A stretch of DNA of 64,000 nucleotides from Pseudomonas sp. 8AS. Lineage in GTDB: Bacteria > Pseudomonadota > Gammaproteobacteria > Pseudomonadales > Pseudomonadaceae. Below are positions 28,711 to 38,900 of this stretch, one piece after another. The stretch is taken from assembly GCF_902506505.1 (NCBI RefSeq), contig NZ_LR733406.1, forward strand, positions 2,008,117 to 2,072,116. The letters are read 5' to 3'. Position 1 is the first letter of the stretch; each line of letters starts with the position of its first letter. A program made the translations under genes and the position numbers. A model generated the notes under the pieces. It was not told the DNA's origin. It worked only from the letters and a program-made list of their open reading frames with translations, and did not search any database.

Positions 28711-30138
28711 ATGTTGAGCGAATTCCGCAATCGCTTGCGCCTGCAGCCGGCGCCGGCTGCCAGCAAGGCGCCGGCCGCCGAGGTGGCCGAGCCGCATGTC
28801 ATGGCCTGGGAGGTTTCCACGCCGTCGGAGGTCTATGAGACCCGCACCCAGCTCAACCCCGTGGAGTGCGAGTGGCGCGAGAAGGTCTACCAGCAACTGC
28901 TCAAGGTCATGGACCTGTCGCTGCTCGACTCCCTGGACCCAAGCGATGCGATCCGGCAGATTCGCGAGATCTGCCAGCGCCTGCTCGACGAGCATTCCGC
29001 TCCGGTGTCGGCTCAGAGCCGGCAACTGATCATCAAGCAGATCACCGATGAGGTGCTCGGTCTGGGGCCGCTGGAGCCGCTGCTGGCCGACCGCAGCGTA
29101 TCGGACATCCTAGTCAACGGCTTCGCCTCGATCTATGTCGAGCGCTTCGGCAAGCTGCAGCGCACTGATGTGCGCTTTCGCGACGACCAGCACCTGCTGA
29201 ACATCATCGATCGCATCGTTTCCAGCCTGGGACGGCGCATCGATGAGTCCTCGCCGCTGGTGGATGCCCGGTTGAAGGACGGTTCGCGGGTCAATGCGAT
29301 CATTCCGCCCTTGGCCATTGATGGCCCGAGCCTGTCGATTCGCCGTTTTGCGGTGGATCTGCTCAATGCCGAGAGCCTGGTCGGCATGGGTACGCTCACG
29401 CCGGCCATGGCCCTGATGCTCAAGGCCGTGGTACGCGGGCGCCTGAATGTGCTGGTGTCCGGCGGCACCGGCAGCGGCAAGACCACCATGCTCAATGTGC
29501 TGTCCAGCTTCATTCCGGACAATGAACGCATCGTCACCATCGAAGACTCCGCCGAACTGCAGTTGCAGCAGCCGCATGTGGTGCGCCTGGAAACCCGGCC
29601 GTCGAACATCGAGGGGCGCGGCGAAGTGAACCAGCGCGAGCTGGTGCGCAACAGCCTGCGCATGCGCCCGGACCGCATCGTCATCGGTGAGGTGCGCGGC
29701 GCCGAGGCGCTGGACATGCTCACCGCGATGAACACCGGGCACGACGGTTCGTTGACCACTATCCACGCCAACACCCCGCGCGATGCTTTGGGCCGCATCG
29801 AGAACATGGTATCGATGACCGGCGCGACTTTCCCGATCAAGGCGATGCGCCAGCAGGTGGCCTCGGCGATCGACGTGGTGATCCAGTTGGAGCGCCAGGA
29901 AGACGGCAAGCGACGCCTGGTCAGCGTGCAGGAGATCAATGGTATGGAAGGCGAGGTGATCACCATGACCGAGATCTTCGGCTTCGAGCGCCATGGCATC
30001 GGCGAGCATGGCGAAGTGCTCGGCGACTACCGGCCCACCGGCATGGTGCCGGCGTTTCGCGACACCTTGGCCAAGCGTGGTATCGATCTGCCGCTGAATC
30101 TGTTCCGCCCGGACTGGATGGAGGCCTTGCCGTCATGA
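28711..30138 (+). CDS. tadA: Flp pilus assembly ATPase TadA/CpaF
   Basis: 475 residues, hexameric type II/IV secretion ATPase that powers extension and retraction. Walker [10 protein letters not shown] at residues 251-259, Asp box EDSAELQL, Walker [13 protein letters not shown], His box [14 protein letters not shown]. An N-terminal helical region (about 50-130) precedes the NTPase domain, as in CpaF. It overlaps tadB by 4 bases. Confidence 0.95.
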   Translation: MLSEFRNRLRLQPAPAASKAPAAEVAEPHVMAWEVSTPSEVYETRTQLNPVECEWREKVYQQLLKVMDLSLLDSLDPSDAIRQIREICQRLLDEHSAPVSAQSRQLIIKQITDEVLGLGPLEPLLADRSVSDILVNGFASIYVERFGKLQRTDVRFRDDQHLLNIIDRIVSSLGRRIDESSPLVDARLKDGSRVNAIIPPLAIDGPSLSIRRFAVDLLNAESLVGMGTLTPAMALMLKAVVRGRLNVLVSGGTGSGKTTMLNVLSSFIPDNERIVTIEDSAELQLQQPHVVRLETRPSNIEGRGEVNQRELVRNSLRMRPDRIVIGEVRGAEALDMLTAMNTGHDGSLTTIHANTPRDALGRIENMVSMTGATFPIKAMRQQVASAIDVVIQLERQEDGKRRLVSVQEINGMEGEVITMTEIFGFERHGIGEHGEVLGDYRPTGMVPAFRDTLAKRGIDLPLNLFRPDWMEALPS

Positions 30139-31121
30139 GCCAGATTCCCAGCGAATACATCCTGGCCTTCCTCGGCATGGTCTTCACCGCCGTGTTCCTA
30201 CTCAGCCAGGGCGTGGTGGTGCCGGTATTCGGCGAGGCCGGCAAGATGCGCAAGCGCATCCGTTCGCGCCTGCATCTGCTCGAACGGGCCAACAGCCTGC
30301 CGAACATGCAGACGGTGCTGCGGCAGAAGTACCTCAAGCACCTGTCGCCGCTGGAGGCGAGCCTGGAGCAGCTGCCTTTGTTCGAGAAGCTGGCGCAGAT
30401 GATCGAGCAGGCCGGGCATGAGTATCGTAGCTATCGGGTGGTGGCTCTGGCCTTGCTGCTCGGGTTGTCCGCCGGCGCGGGGGTGTGGCTGCTGCTGAAT
30501 CTCTGGTGGGCCGCCCTGATCCTGGGCGCGATGGCCTTCTGCATTCCGTTTCTGAAAATCTCCAGCGACCGCGCCAAGCGCTTCGCTGCTTTCGAAGAGG
30601 GCCTGCCGGATGCGCTGGATGCCATGGTGCGCGCCCTGCGCGCCGGGCATCCGTTCAACGAGACCCTGCGCCTGGTGGCCGAGGAACACCAGGGACCGGT
30701 GGCCCATGAGTTCGGCCTGACCTTTGCCGACATCAACTACGGCAATGATGTGCGCCGTGCCATGCTCGGCCTGCTCGAACGCATGCCGAGCATGACGGTG
30801 ATGATGCTGGTCACCACCATCCTGATTCACCGCGAAAGCGGCGGCAACCTGACCGAGGTGCTCGGGCGCATCGGCAGTCTGATCCGCGGTCGCTTCCGCT
30901 TCCAGCGCAAGGTCAAGACCCTGTCCGCCGAAGGACGCATGTCGGCCTGGGTGCTGGTGGCCATCCCGTTTGTCCTGGCCGGCGCGATAGTGGTGACATC
31001 GCCTACCTATATCCCGCTGCTGGTCAATGATCCATTCGGCCGCAAGCTGGTGGTCGCGGCCTTCATCGCCATGCTGCTGGGCATCTTCTGGATTCGCAAA
31101 ATCATCCGGATCGATGTCTAG
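30135..31121 (+). CDS. tadB: Tad inner-membrane platform protein TadB
   Basis: 328 residues. N-terminal transmembrane helix (about 8-28), cytoplasmic linker, two helices at about 95-135, a type II secretion F domain ([22 protein letters not shown] ... [15 protein letters not shown], about 150-270) and two C-terminal helices. It forms the platform with TadC on which TadA acts. Start overlaps tadA by 4 bases. Confidence 0.93.
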   Translation: MSQIPSEYILAFLGMVFTAVFLLSQGVVVPVFGEAGKMRKRIRSRLHLLERANSLPNMQTVLRQKYLKHLSPLEASLEQLPLFEKLAQMIEQAGHEYRSYRVVALALLLGLSAGAGVWLLLNLWWAALILGAMAFCIPFLKISSDRAKRFAAFEEGLPDALDAMVRALRAGHPFNETLRLVAEEHQGPVAHEFGLTFADINYGNDVRRAMLGLLERMPSMTVMMLVTTILIHRESGGNLTEVLGRIGSLIRGRFRFQRKVKTLSAEGRMSAWVLVAIPFVLAGAIVVTSPTYIPLLVNDPFGRKLVVAAFIAMLLGIFWIRKIIRIDV

Positions 31122-31133
31122 AAGGAGGTTGTC

Positions 31134-32102
31134 ATGGACTATCTGCTCGGCTTGATCAATCGGGTTGTGGATAACGAAGAACTGGCCCGCCTCTTGTTCG
31201 TCGGTGGCATCGCCTTGAGTGCCGTGTTGCTGGTGGTAACCCTGGCGCTGCTGGTTATCGGCCTGCAGGACCCGGTGCAGCGTCGCCTCGGCATGATCAA
31301 GCGCGGCCACGGCGCCGCGTCTGCCGCTTATGGTGGGCCGGGCAACCTGCAGCTGCTGCTGGAGCAGGTCGGTCAGCGCTTCGTGAAGGATGATCGGCAG
31401 AGCAGCTCGCCAACGCGCCAGCTGCTGACCCATGCGGGCTATCGTTCGCCTTCGGCGGTGCAGGTGTACTGGGCGGTGCGCGTGCTGTTGCCTCTGCTGG
31501 CGCTGGCCAGTGTGTTTCTCATCTTGCCGTTTCTGCCTAAGCTGTCCCTGAACATCGGTTTCATGATGGCTGCGGTGGCTGCAGGTATCGGCTGGCTGCT
31601 GCCCGCGCTCTATGTGGACAAACGCAAGGAAGGGCGCATGACGCGTTTGCGGCGGGCTTTCCCGGATGCCCTGGACCTGATGGTGGTCTGTGTGGAGTCC
31701 GGTCTGGCCTTGCCGCAAGCCATGGAGCGAGTGGCCGAGGAGATGCTGGTGAGCCAGCCGGAGCTGGCCGAGGAACTGGCCCAGGTCAACAATGAAATCC
31801 GCGCCGGCATCCCCAGCACCCAGGCGCTCAAGCACCTGGCCGAACGCACCGGACTGGAGGATGTGCAAGGGCTGGTCAGTCTGTTGGCACAGAGCATCCG
31901 TTTCGGCACCAGCGTGGCGGATACCTTGCGTGTGTATGCGGAAGAGTTCCGCGACCGGCGTACCCAGGCGGCGGAAGAGCAGGCTGCCAAAGTGGGGACT
32001 AAACTGGTATTTCCCCTGATTTTCTGCCTTTGGCCAAGTTTCTTCCTCGTGGCAATCGGCCCCGTGATCGTCGGGATCCTCAGGACTTTCGGGAAACTAT
32101 GA
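31134..32102 (+). CDS. tadC: Tad inner-membrane platform protein TadC
   Basis: 322 residues, paralogue of TadB: N-terminal helix (about 20-45), two central helices (about 115-160), the secretion F domain with FPDALDLMVVCVESGLALPQA and TGLEDVQGLVSLLAQSIRFGTS, and a C-terminal helix with [25 protein letters not shown] precedes the ATG. It ends one base before the tadD ATG. Confidence 0.93.
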   Translation: MDYLLGLINRVVDNEELARLLFVGGIALSAVLLVVTLALLVIGLQDPVQRRLGMIKRGHGAASAAYGGPGNLQLLLEQVGQRFVKDDRQSSSPTRQLLTHAGYRSPSAVQVYWAVRVLLPLLALASVFLILPFLPKLSLNIGFMMAAVAAGIGWLLPALYVDKRKEGRMTRLRRAFPDALDLMVVCVESGLALPQAMERVAEEMLVSQPELAEELAQVNNEIRAGIPSTQALKHLAERTGLEDVQGLVSLLAQSIRFGTSVADTLRVYAEEFRDRRTQAAEEQAAKVGTKLVFPLIFCLWPSFFLVAIGPVIVGILRTFGKL

Positions 32103-32103
32103 A

Positions 32104-33144
32104 ATGAACAGGAACATTCTGCTGTTGGCCATGCTGGCTGCGGTTTCCGGTTGCCAGAACATGGGTTCGAAACAAGGTGGCGTTGACCAGTCGTCAATCT
32201 ATGGTGGCAAGAACTCGGTGCTCTACCAGGTACAGGAGCAGGCCGAGTCGCCCGAGCAGGCCATCCGCATGGCTGACATGGCCTATCAGGCGGGGGCGCT
32301 GGATCAGGCGTTGTACCAGTACCTGCGGGCCATCGAGCTGGATCCGGAACAGTACGAGGCGCTGGTTGCGGTTGGCCGTATTCATCGCGACCGCGGTAAC
32401 AACCACCTGGCTGAAATGGCCTTTGCCGATGTCTTGAAGAATCAGCCGGACAATCTCTCCGCGCTCACCGAGATGGGCCTGCTGCAGCTGGCCTTGCGCC
32501 GTCCGGATGGCGCCCGGGAGCTGCTGGGCAAGGCGATTGCCGCCGACCAGAAGCGTCTGGGCAATGCGACCGGGAGCGAGGTCGGTGCGCTGAAGGTGGA
32601 TGCCGCTTCGCCGCTCAAGGTCTACAACGGCATGGGTGTGCTGGCGGATCTGGGCAACGACGCCGCTACGGCAGCGGCCTACTATGGGCTGGCGGCGCAG
32701 ATCGACCCGCGTTCGGCCCTGGTGGCCAACAGCAAGGCCTATTCCCTCTACCTGACCGGGGCTTGGGCGGAGGCCGAGCAGCAATACCGTCTTGGCTTGA
32801 GCTACGACAGCAGCTATCAGCCGCTGTGGCGCAACTATGGCCTGTTGCTGGCGCGCATGGGGCGCTACGAGGCCGCCTTGTCGGCTTTCGAACAGGTCGA
32901 GAGCCGGGCGGAAGCGAGCAATGATGTGGGCTATATCTGCCTGGTCGAAGGCAAGTTGGATGTCGCCGAGCAGTTCTTCCGCAGCGCGATCGAACAATCG
33001 CCCGCGCACTATGAGATGGCTTCGGAGAACCTGCGGCGCATCGAGCAGATCCGTCGCATTCGCGAGCATGGAGTCAATCAGGGGGCGGCGGCGGTCGAAG
33101 CGTTCGCGGTAGTACCCACTGGCGAAGTGACGGTAGGGCCCTGA
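32104..33144 (+). CDS. tadD: TPR lipoprotein TadD
   Basis: 346 residues. Signal peptide with lipobox VSGC (Cys17), then several TPR units: AIRMADMAYQAGALDQALYQ, QYEALVAVGRIHRDRGNNHL, NLSALTEMGLLQLALRR, and two to three more up to about 320. TadD is the outer-membrane lipoprotein needed for secretin assembly. It is the last gene of the Tad locus and is followed by a strong hairpin. Confidence 0.9.
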   Translation: MNRNILLLAMLAAVSGCQNMGSKQGGVDQSSIYGGKNSVLYQVQEQAESPEQAIRMADMAYQAGALDQALYQYLRAIELDPEQYEALVAVGRIHRDRGNNHLAEMAFADVLKNQPDNLSALTEMGLLQLALRRPDGARELLGKAIAADQKRLGNATGSEVGALKVDAASPLKVYNGMGVLADLGNDAATAAAYYGLAAQIDPRSALVANSKAYSLYLTGAWAEAEQQYRLGLSYDSSYQPLWRNYGLLLARMGRYEAALSAFEQVESRAEASNDVGYICLVEGKLDVAEQFFRSAIEQSPAHYEMASENLRRIEQIRRIREHGVNQGAAAVEAFAVVPTGEVTVGP

Positions 33145-33148
33145 GCAA

Positions 33149-33174
33149 CCCCGGAGTACGTGGCGACTCCGGGG
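33149..33174. terminator. Hairpin between convergent tadD and HU genes
   Basis: Perfect 9-bp stem CCCCGGAGT / ACTCCGGGG with an 8-base loop, between two convergent stop codons. No T run on either side, so termination strength is uncertain. Confidence 0.55.
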
Positions 33175-33183
33175 CGTGATGCA

Positions 33184-33468
33184 TCAGGCCTGGTTGAGTG
33201 CGTCGGTCAGGCTTTTGGCGGGCACCAGCTTGACCACTTTCTTCGCGGCGATCTGAATCGCCTTGCCCGTTTGCGGGTTGCGCCCGGTGCGTGCCGGACG
33301 CTCGCTGACTTTCAGCTTGCCGATACCCGGCAGGCTGATTTCTCCGTCGTTCTCCAGGGCATCGGCGACGATTTCGCCGAGCTGCTCGAGCAGGGCGCGC
33401 ACATCGTTCTTCTGCAGGTCAATGGCTTCGGCAAGATCGCCGATCAGCTGGTCTTTGGTAATGGCCAT
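33184..33468 (-). CDS. HU-family DNA-binding protein
   Basis: 94 residues of the HU/IHF fold: N-terminal helices (AITKDQLIGDLAEAIDL), ISLPGIGKLKVSERPARTGRNPQTG over the beta arm including the RNP tip sequence, and a C-terminal AKSLTDALNQ helix. It is longer by a few residues than E. coli HU and is one of several HU-like proteins typical of Pseudomonas; the exact member is not decided here. ATG 33468 (protein starting MAITKD) is preferred over upstream in-frame codons because GGAG precedes it and the family starts there. Confidence 0.9.
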   Translation of the reverse strand: MAITKDQLIGDLAEAIDLQKNDVRALLEQLGEIVADALENDGEISLPGIGKLKVSERPARTGRNPQTGKAIQIAAKKVVKLVPAKSLTDALNQA

Positions 33469-33602
33469 GGGGCACTCCATGCAAAGGGGAAATGGCCGCC
33501 AGCGCAGCTTGGCTGACGGGTGACTCGCCGGGCACGCTACCACAAAGCATCGTCACGCCGGCATTGGCCGATTGCCGCAGGGGCCGAGTGGGTGTCGCGG
33601 TT

Positions 33603-34235
33603 TCAGTCGATCAATACGCGCGGTTCATCACCCAGGCAGATGGTCAGCTGCTGGCCGCTGTCGGCATCGAATGCGCAATAGGGCAGGTTGTTCGACTGAA
33701 CCTGGCCGAGCAACAGCAGCAGGCTGTACAGGCAGCTCAGCGCCAGGCCCGCACCCAGCATCCAGCGCAGCCGGCCCGGCGTGGCGAGCCGCCGCCTGGG
33801 AAGCAGCACGGCGGTGAACAGGGCGATCGCACAGATCAGCACATAGCCACTGAGTTCCTCGCGGCTCGGCGAGAGTATCAGGTAGCCGACATGCTCGGCC
33901 GGGTAACCCAGCCATTGCTTGAGTGCCAGGCCGCCGAGCAGCAGGAAGGTCAGCCCCCAGGTTTGGCGTGCCCCGCTCATGCCGAGCAGCCAGGCCAGGC
34001 CAAGGCCGGCCAGAGCTGCGAGCAAGGCCAGCAGCGCCAGGGCACCGCCGATTCCGCCGAGCAGGGTGCCGCCGACATCCTGCACCTGCAGTGTGTACAA
34101 ACCACCGAGCAGCGCCCAGCCGGCACAGCTCAGCAGGCTGAACAGGCTGAGCCCGTGCCAGAGCCAGGTGCGGCTCAGCGGGCGTTCATCGCCGCAGGTC
34201 TCTGCCAAGGCTGATGTAGAGGGCAAGCGGCGCAT
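33603..34235 (-). CDS. Hypothetical inner-membrane protein
   Basis: 210 residues with about five hydrophobic helices (about 28-50, 58-85, 90-105, 130-145, 160-180) and a short C-terminal extracytoplasmic domain with two Cys (LPYCAFDADSGQQLTICLGD) that could form a disulfide. I recognise no family. It is divergent from the chemoreceptor gene across 137 bases. Codon use and GC are like the core genes. Confidence 0.7.
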   Translation of the reverse strand: MRRLPSTSALAETCGDERPLSRTWLWHGLSLFSLLSCAGWALLGGLYTLQVQDVGGTLLGGIGGALALLALLAALAGLGLAWLLGMSGARQTWGLTFLLLGGLALKQWLGYPAEHVGYLILSPSREELSGYVLICAIALFTAVLLPRRRLATPGRLRWMLGAGLALSCLYSLLLLLGQVQSNNLPYCAFDADSGQQLTICLGDEPRVLID

Positions 34236-34310
34236 ACGAGTCCTTTCCTGTGCCGGGGCGCGCAGGCTAGCAGAGCCGCTCCGACGCGGCCAGGCGGGGC
34301 GCCGGGGCGC

Positions 34311-34340
34311 TCAAGAAACTGGCTATGCTTACCGACATAA
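34311..34340 (+). promoter_or_regulatory. Candidate sigma-28 (FliA) promoter of chemoreceptor gene
   Basis: TCAAGAAA at 34311-34318 and ACCGACATAA at 34331-34340 resemble the motility sigma factor elements TCAAG and GCCGATAA, with a spacer one base longer than ideal. It lies about 32 bases before the chemoreceptor start, and chemoreceptors are often FliA-dependent. Confidence 0.4.
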
Positions 34341-34372
34341 CAACAAGTTGCCGTCCTGTCTGGAGTTTCCCC

Positions 34373-36007
34373 ATGCCGCGTTTCTTCGCCGACCTTGGCT
34401 TCCGCTGGAAGATTGCCCTGCCGATACTCCTGCTGGCGGTGCTGCTGGTGCTCATGGGGTTTCTGGGGATGCGTGGTATCAGCCAGGTGGCCGATTCCAG
34501 CACGCGCCTGAGCAATCGTTCCCTGCCGGCCATCAGCCTGCTGCTGAATGCCGACCGTGACCTGTACCAGGCCTTCGTCGCCGAACGCAGCCTGCTCGAT
34601 GAGGGCGCCGGCGAACATGCAGCTGCGCTGCGCGCCGCCCATGCCGAGAATGCCCAGCAGGCCTACGAGCGAGTGCACAAGTACGCCGAAATGCAGCCCA
34701 GCGCCGAGGCGCTCAAGCTGGTGGCCGATTTCGACCGTGGCTTTAGCCAATGGCAGGCGACTTCCAGGCGGGTTCTGCAGTTGCTGGCCAGCGATCCGGC
34801 CGCGGCCTCGGCGCTCAGCTATGGCGACAGCGAAGCGCAGTTCGAAGCCATGCGCGACTCGATCGACAAGCTGGGCGAACTGGAAGATGGTGCGGCCAAT
34901 GCCGAAGGCGCCGCGGCTATTGCCCTGGGTGAGGAGCTGCGCTGGCAGCAAGGGCTGACCATCGCCATCGGCCTGGCGGTCTGTGTCGTGCTGGTGCTGG
35001 GATTCCCGATCCTGGTGACGCGCCCCTTGCATAACCTGTTGCAGCGCATCGAGCAGATTGCCGACGGCGACGGCGACTTGCGGGTGCGCCTGGATGTGCT
35101 GTCGCGCGATGAGCTGGGCAAGCTCAGCCATGCCTTCAACCGCTTCCTCGACAAGCTGCAGCCGCTGATCAAGGAGGTCGGCCGGGTCACCGGCGAGGTG
35201 GCCGATTCGGCGCAGACCCTGGCCGGGATGGCCGCCGCCAATGATCGCCTGATCAGCAGCGAGCACGCGGCGGTGGATCAGGTCAGCACCGCGGCAACCG
35301 AGATGAGCAGCGCCGTGCATGAGGTGGCGCGCAATGCGCAGCAGGCCGCGGACGCGGCGCGCTCGGCCGAAACCCAGTCCCGCGAAGGGGCGCAGGTGGT
35401 CGGTGCGACCATCCAGGCCATCCGCCAGCTGGCCCACGAGGTGGAAAGTGCTTCCAGCACCATCCAGACCCTGGAGCAGGAAACGGCCAACATCGGTGCG
35501 GTTCTCGCGGTGATCAAGGGCATTGCCGAGCAGACCAACCTGCTGGCCTTGAATGCGGCGATCGAGGCGGCCCGTGCGGGCGAGCAGGGCCGCGGTTTTG
35601 CCGTGGTCGCCGACGAGGTGCGGGCGCTGGCCGCGCGTACCCAGGACTCGACCAAGGACATCCAGCAGATGATCGAGCGCTTGCAGATCGGCGTGCAGAA
35701 TGCGGTCAAGGCCATGCACACGGGCAGCGAGAAGGCCCGCGACAGCGTCGAGCGTGCCGCCGGTGTCGATGGCGCCTTGTCGGCCACCGGCGACTCGGTG
35801 GCACGGATCAACGACATGGCGGCGCAGATCGCCACCGCCTGCGAAGAGCAGAGCAGCGTGACCGAGGAAATCGCGCGCAACATCAGCGATATTCGCGACC
35901 TGTCCAATGAGGCGGCGCTGACCTCGGAGCAGAGCACCCAGGCCAGTGCGCGGCTGTCCGAGTTGTCCAGCGGCCTGGCACAACTGGTCGGACGTTTTCG
36001 GGTTTAG
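34373..36007 (+). CDS. Methyl-accepting chemotaxis protein
   Basis: 544 residues. First transmembrane helix about 14-34, a periplasmic four-helix-bundle type sensor (about 35-200), second transmembrane helix about 202-222, a HAMP domain ([20 protein letters not shown]), then the signalling domain with hairpin tip [20 protein letters not shown] and [14 protein letters not shown]. No C-terminal CheR-docking pentapeptide is visible. Ligand unknown. ATG 34373 follows GGAG; ATG 34325 is in frame but would add a non-conserved leader. Confidence 0.93.
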   Translation: MPRFFADLGFRWKIALPILLLAVLLVLMGFLGMRGISQVADSSTRLSNRSLPAISLLLNADRDLYQAFVAERSLLDEGAGEHAAALRAAHAENAQQAYERVHKYAEMQPSAEALKLVADFDRGFSQWQATSRRVLQLLASDPAAASALSYGDSEAQFEAMRDSIDKLGELEDGAANAEGAAAIALGEELRWQQGLTIAIGLAVCVVLVLGFPILVTRPLHNLLQRIEQIADGDGDLRVRLDVLSRDELGKLSHAFNRFLDKLQPLIKEVGRVTGEVADSAQTLAGMAAANDRLISSEHAAVDQVSTAATEMSSAVHEVARNAQQAADAARSAETQSREGAQVVGATIQAIRQLAHEVESASSTIQTLEQETANIGAVLAVIKGIAEQTNLLALNAAIEAARAGEQGRGFAVVADEVRALAARTQDSTKDIQQMIERLQIGVQNAVKAMHTGSEKARDSVERAAGVDGALSATGDSVARINDMAAQIATACEEQSSVTEEIARNISDIRDLSNEAALTSEQSTQASARLSELSSGLAQLVGRFRV

Positions 36008-36028
36008 CACTCTAAGTGGTTGAAGCAG

Positions 36029-36056
36029 TTGTAAGTTTGCTCTTAACCAGTACAAT
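36029..36056 (+). promoter_or_regulatory. Candidate promoter of the SRP RNA gene
   Basis: TTGTAA at 36029-36034 and TACAAT at 36051-36056, 16-base spacer. The start of the RNA proper lies about 33 bases downstream, so a short 5' leader would be removed. Confidence 0.45.
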
Positions 36057-36062
36057 GGCGCG

Positions 36063-36080
36063 GCCCGTCGCCTGACGGGC
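36063..36080 (+). terminator. Hairpin between chemoreceptor gene and SRP RNA
   Basis: Perfect stem GCCCGTC / GACGGGC with a GCCT loop followed by TTCGTT. It is either the terminator of the chemoreceptor gene or a hairpin in the 5' leader of the SRP RNA precursor. Confidence 0.5.
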
Positions 36081-36088
36081 TTCGTTAT

Positions 36089-36201
36089 GGTGGTTCCGTC
36101 GGTCCCCCCGCAACGATCAGCCGTGAACCCGGTCAGGCCCGGAAGGGAGCAGCCGCAGCGGTGACATCGTGTGCCGGGGTGTGGCTGGCGGGACCGCCTC
36201 C
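36089..36201 (+). ncRNA. ffs: 4.5S signal recognition particle RNA
   Basis: The conserved SRP RNA core is plain: CCCGCAACG near the 5' side, GGTCAGGCCCGGAAGGGAGC with the GGAA tetraloop, AGCAGCC, and GTGTGCCGGGGTGTGGCTGG. The ends GGTGGTTCC and GGACCGCCTCC pair to close a single long hairpin of about 113 nt. It binds Ffh to target membrane proteins. Position upstream of dnaX is the usual Pseudomonas arrangement. End coordinates are estimated from pairing. Confidence 0.93.
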
Positions 36202-36203
36202 AT

Positions 36204-36218
36204 AACCCGCTCCGGGTT
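36204..36218 (+). terminator. Short hairpin after SRP RNA
   Basis: AACCCG / CGGGTT with a CTC loop, starting three bases after the RNA 3' end and followed by GTCTGTC; a modest terminator. Confidence 0.5.
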
Positions 36219-36422
36219 GTCTGTCTCCAGCGCCACCTCCGCTTCGTCTTCTCTGCCGCCTAGCCATGCCTGGCAGGGCGAAAGCATGCCTCTTGCACCT
36301 TCCTCGCGGTGCCAGCGCTCATCCGTGTCAGTTCCCGACCGGGCATTGCGCCGGCGCGGATGCAATTTACCCGGTGCTCCGCTAGGATTAGCCCCTCTGT
36401 TACCCAGACGCGACGGTTTTCG

Positions 36423-38513
36423 ATGAGTTATCAGGTTCTTGCACGTAAATGGCGTCCGCGCTCGTTCCGCGAAATGGTCGGCCAGACCCATGTGCTCAAG
36501 GCCCTGATCAATGCCCTGGACAGCCAGCGCTTGCACCATGCGTACCTGTTTACCGGTACCCGCGGGGTGGGCAAGACCACCATCGCGCGGATCATCGCCA
36601 AGTGCCTGAACTGCGAAACCGGCATCAGTTCCACGCCGTGCGGTGAGTGTTCGGTATGCCGCGAGATCGACGAGGGGCGTTTCGTCGACCTGATCGAAGT
36701 CGACGCCGCCAGCCGCACCAAGGTCGAGGACACCCGCGAACTGCTGGAAAACGTGCAGTACGCACCGAGCCGCGGGCGCTACAAGGTCTATCTGATCGAC
36801 GAAGTGCACATGCTCTCCACGCACTCGTTCAACGCGCTGCTCAAGACCCTCGAAGAGCCGCCGCCCCACGTCAAGTTCCTGCTGGCCACCACCGACCCGC
36901 AGAAACTGCCGGTCACCATTCTCTCCCGTTGCCTGCAGTTCTCCCTGAAGAACATGCCGCCGGAGCGGGTGGTCGAGCACCTGACCCATGTTTTGACTGC
37001 CGAGAGCGTGCCGTTCGAGGACGACGCCCTGTGGCTGCTCGGCCGTGCTGCCGATGGTTCGATGCGCGATGCTATGAGCCTGACCGACCAGGCCATCGCC
37101 TTCGGTGAGGGCAAGGTGCTGGCCGCCGATGTGCGTGCCATGCTCGGCACCCTCGACCACGGTCAGGTCTACGGCGTGCTGCATGCGCTGCTCGAAGGCG
37201 ATGCGCGGGCGCTGCTGGAGGCCGTGCGCCATCTGGCCGAGCAAGGCCCGGACTGGAACGGCGTGCTCTCCGAGATGCTCAACGTGCTGCACCGGGTGGC
37301 GGTGGCCCAGGCCCTGCCGGAGGCGGTGGACAATGGCCAGGGCGACCGCGACAAGGTCCTGGCGCTGGCCCAGGCGCTGCCGGCCGAGGACGTGCAGTTC
37401 TACTACCAGATGGGCCTGATCGGCCGCCGCGACCTGCCGCTGGCGCCAGACCCGCGCAGCGGTTTCGAGATGGTCCTGCTGCGCATGTTGGCGTTCCGCC
37501 CGGCGGATGCCGACGGGGCGCCCCGTTCACCTTTAAAGGATCTGGGAATCAGCAAGGCCACAGCTGATTCCACGAACAACCCAGTGGCCGGCGCAGCCCT
37601 TGCTGCCCAGCCGGCTTCTATCGCATCTCCCGTCGTTGCCGCGCCCGTAGTTTCGGCGCCGCCCCCTGTCGTCGCGCCGATTGCAGCGGTCGAGCCGGTG
37701 CCTGCCCCCGTTGCGCCTGCGGAAGTGCCGGTGGCGGCCACTGTGGCGGCTCCGGCCAGCGCGCCGAGTATGGTCGAGGCGCCGGTCGTCGACCTGCCCT
37801 GGGAAGCGGCGAGCCAGCCCGCATTGCCGGTTGCCGAGCCCGTCGCCGAACCGCTGGTCGAGCCGGTGGTCGCGGAGCCGGTGGCGGCGATCGAGCCTGC
37901 CCCTGTGGCGGTCGCGGCCGAGCCGCCGCCTGTCGTTGCGGTGCCGGCTCCGGCCGCCGTGCTGCCGGCCGTTGCGCAGGCCGAGGAGGGCGATGACGAC
38001 GAGCCGCCGCCCGGCGACTACGACTATGCCGAAGTGGATGGCGACAGCCTCGACTACGACTTCGACGTGTCGGCCGCCGAGGTGCAAGCCGAGCCCGAGC
38101 CGCTGCCGGCGGCCAAGCCGGCCACCGGCCTGGCGGCCGAGTGGCTGGACCTGTTCCCGCGCCTGGGCCTGTCCGGCATGACCGGCAGCATCGGCGCCAA
38201 CTGCACCCTGATCGAAGCCGATGGCGACGCCTGGCTGCTGCACCTGGACCCGGGCCACAGCGCGCTGTTCAATGCCACCCAGCAGCGTCGTCTGAATGAC
38301 GCGCTGAACCAGCACCTGGGGCGTAACATCGAGCTGCGCATCGAGCTGATCCTGCCCGAGCAGGAAACCCCGGCCCAGGCCGCTGCGCGCAAGCGCGCCG
38401 AGCGCCAGCGCCTGGCGGAACAGTCGATTCACGCCGACCCGCTGGTGCAGCAGATGATTCAACAATTCGGTGCGGTGATCCGCGCCGACTCCATCGAACC
38501 CCTGAATACCTAA
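36423..38513 (+). CDS. dnaX: DNA polymerase III tau (gamma/tau) subunit DnaX
   Basis: 696 residues. AAA+ clamp-loader module with Walker [10 protein letters not shown], a four-Cys zinc site (CLNC ... CGEC, C), Walker B LIDEVHML and the SRC motif ILSRCLQF. Residues about 370-560 form a linker very rich in P, A, V and E. The C-terminal domain V (about 570-690) binds the polymerase alpha subunit. I found no A-rich slippery heptamer of the E. coli type, so a frameshifted gamma form is not evident. ATG 36423 gives the family N-terminus [11 protein letters not shown]. Confidence 0.96.
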   Translation: MSYQVLARKWRPRSFREMVGQTHVLKALINALDSQRLHHAYLFTGTRGVGKTTIARIIAKCLNCETGISSTPCGECSVCREIDEGRFVDLIEVDAASRTKVEDTRELLENVQYAPSRGRYKVYLIDEVHMLSTHSFNALLKTLEEPPPHVKFLLATTDPQKLPVTILSRCLQFSLKNMPPERVVEHLTHVLTAESVPFEDDALWLLGRAADGSMRDAMSLTDQAIAFGEGKVLAADVRAMLGTLDHGQVYGVLHALLEGDARALLEAVRHLAEQGPDWNGVLSEMLNVLHRVAVAQALPEAVDNGQGDRDKVLALAQALPAEDVQFYYQMGLIGRRDLPLAPDPRSGFEMVLLRMLAFRPADADGAPRSPLKDLGISKATADSTNNPVAGAALAAQPASIASPVVAAPVVSAPPPVVAPIAAVEPVPAPVAPAEVPVAATVAAPASAPSMVEAPVVDLPWEAASQPALPVAEPVAEPLVEPVVAEPVAAIEPAPVAVAAEPPPVVAVPAPAAVLPAVAQAEEGDDDEPPPGDYDYAEVDGDSLDYDFDVSAAEVQAEPEPLPAAKPATGLAAEWLDLFPRLGLSGMTGSIGANCTLIEADGDAWLLHLDPGHSALFNATQQRRLNDALNQHLGRNIELRIELILPEQETPAQAAARKRAERQRLAEQSIHADPLVQQMIQQFGAVIRADSIEPLNT

Positions 38514-38535
38514 TTGGATAGCTGAGGAACCCATC

Positions 38536-38862
38536 ATGATGAAAGGTGGCATGGCAGGCCTGATGAAGCAGGCTCAGCAGATGCAGGAAAAGATGCAGAA
38601 GATGCAGGAAGAGCTGGCCAATGCCGAAGTCACCGGCCAGTCCGGCGCCGGCCTGGTCAGCGTGGTGATGACCGGTCGCCACGACGTCAAGCGCATCACC
38701 CTGGACGACAGCCTGATGCAGGAAGACAAGGAAGTGCTGGAAGACCTGATCGCCGCCGCGGTCAACGATGCCGTGCGCAAGGTCGAGCAGAACAGCCAGG
38801 ACAAGATGTCCGGCATGACCGCCGGCATGCAGCTTCCCCCCGGCTTCAAAATGCCCTTCTAA
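38536..38862 (+). CDS. ybaB: Nucleoid-associated protein YbaB/EbfC
   Basis: 108 residues: an N-terminal Met/Gln-rich helix ([19 protein letters not shown]), a central beta sheet ([17 protein letters not shown]) and a C-terminal helix with LPPGFKMPF. It is a dimeric DNA-binding protein. The dnaX-ybaB-recR order is conserved in many bacteria. GAGGA precedes the ATG. Confidence 0.94.
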   Translation: MMKGGMAGLMKQAQQMQEKMQKMQEELANAEVTGQSGAGLVSVVMTGRHDVKRITLDDSLMQEDKEVLEDLIAAAVNDAVRKVEQNSQDKMSGMTAGMQLPPGFKMPF

Positions 38863-38900
38863 ACCGGGACGTCCAGCCACAGCGCATAGCTGTGTTGCAC

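Noticed and set aside
34175..36055. 626-codon minus-strand frame antisense to the chemoreceptor
   Set aside because: Composition (H, R, G, L rich) is typical of a shadow frame; the plus-strand protein has clear HAMP and signalling domains.
36309..36422. Longer DnaX start at 36309
   Set aside because: Added residues are not DnaX-like; ATG 36423 matches the conserved N-terminus.
36423..38513. Programmed frameshift making a short gamma form of DnaX
   Set aside because: No A6G-type slippery heptamer or neighbouring stem was seen near the domain III-IV boundary.
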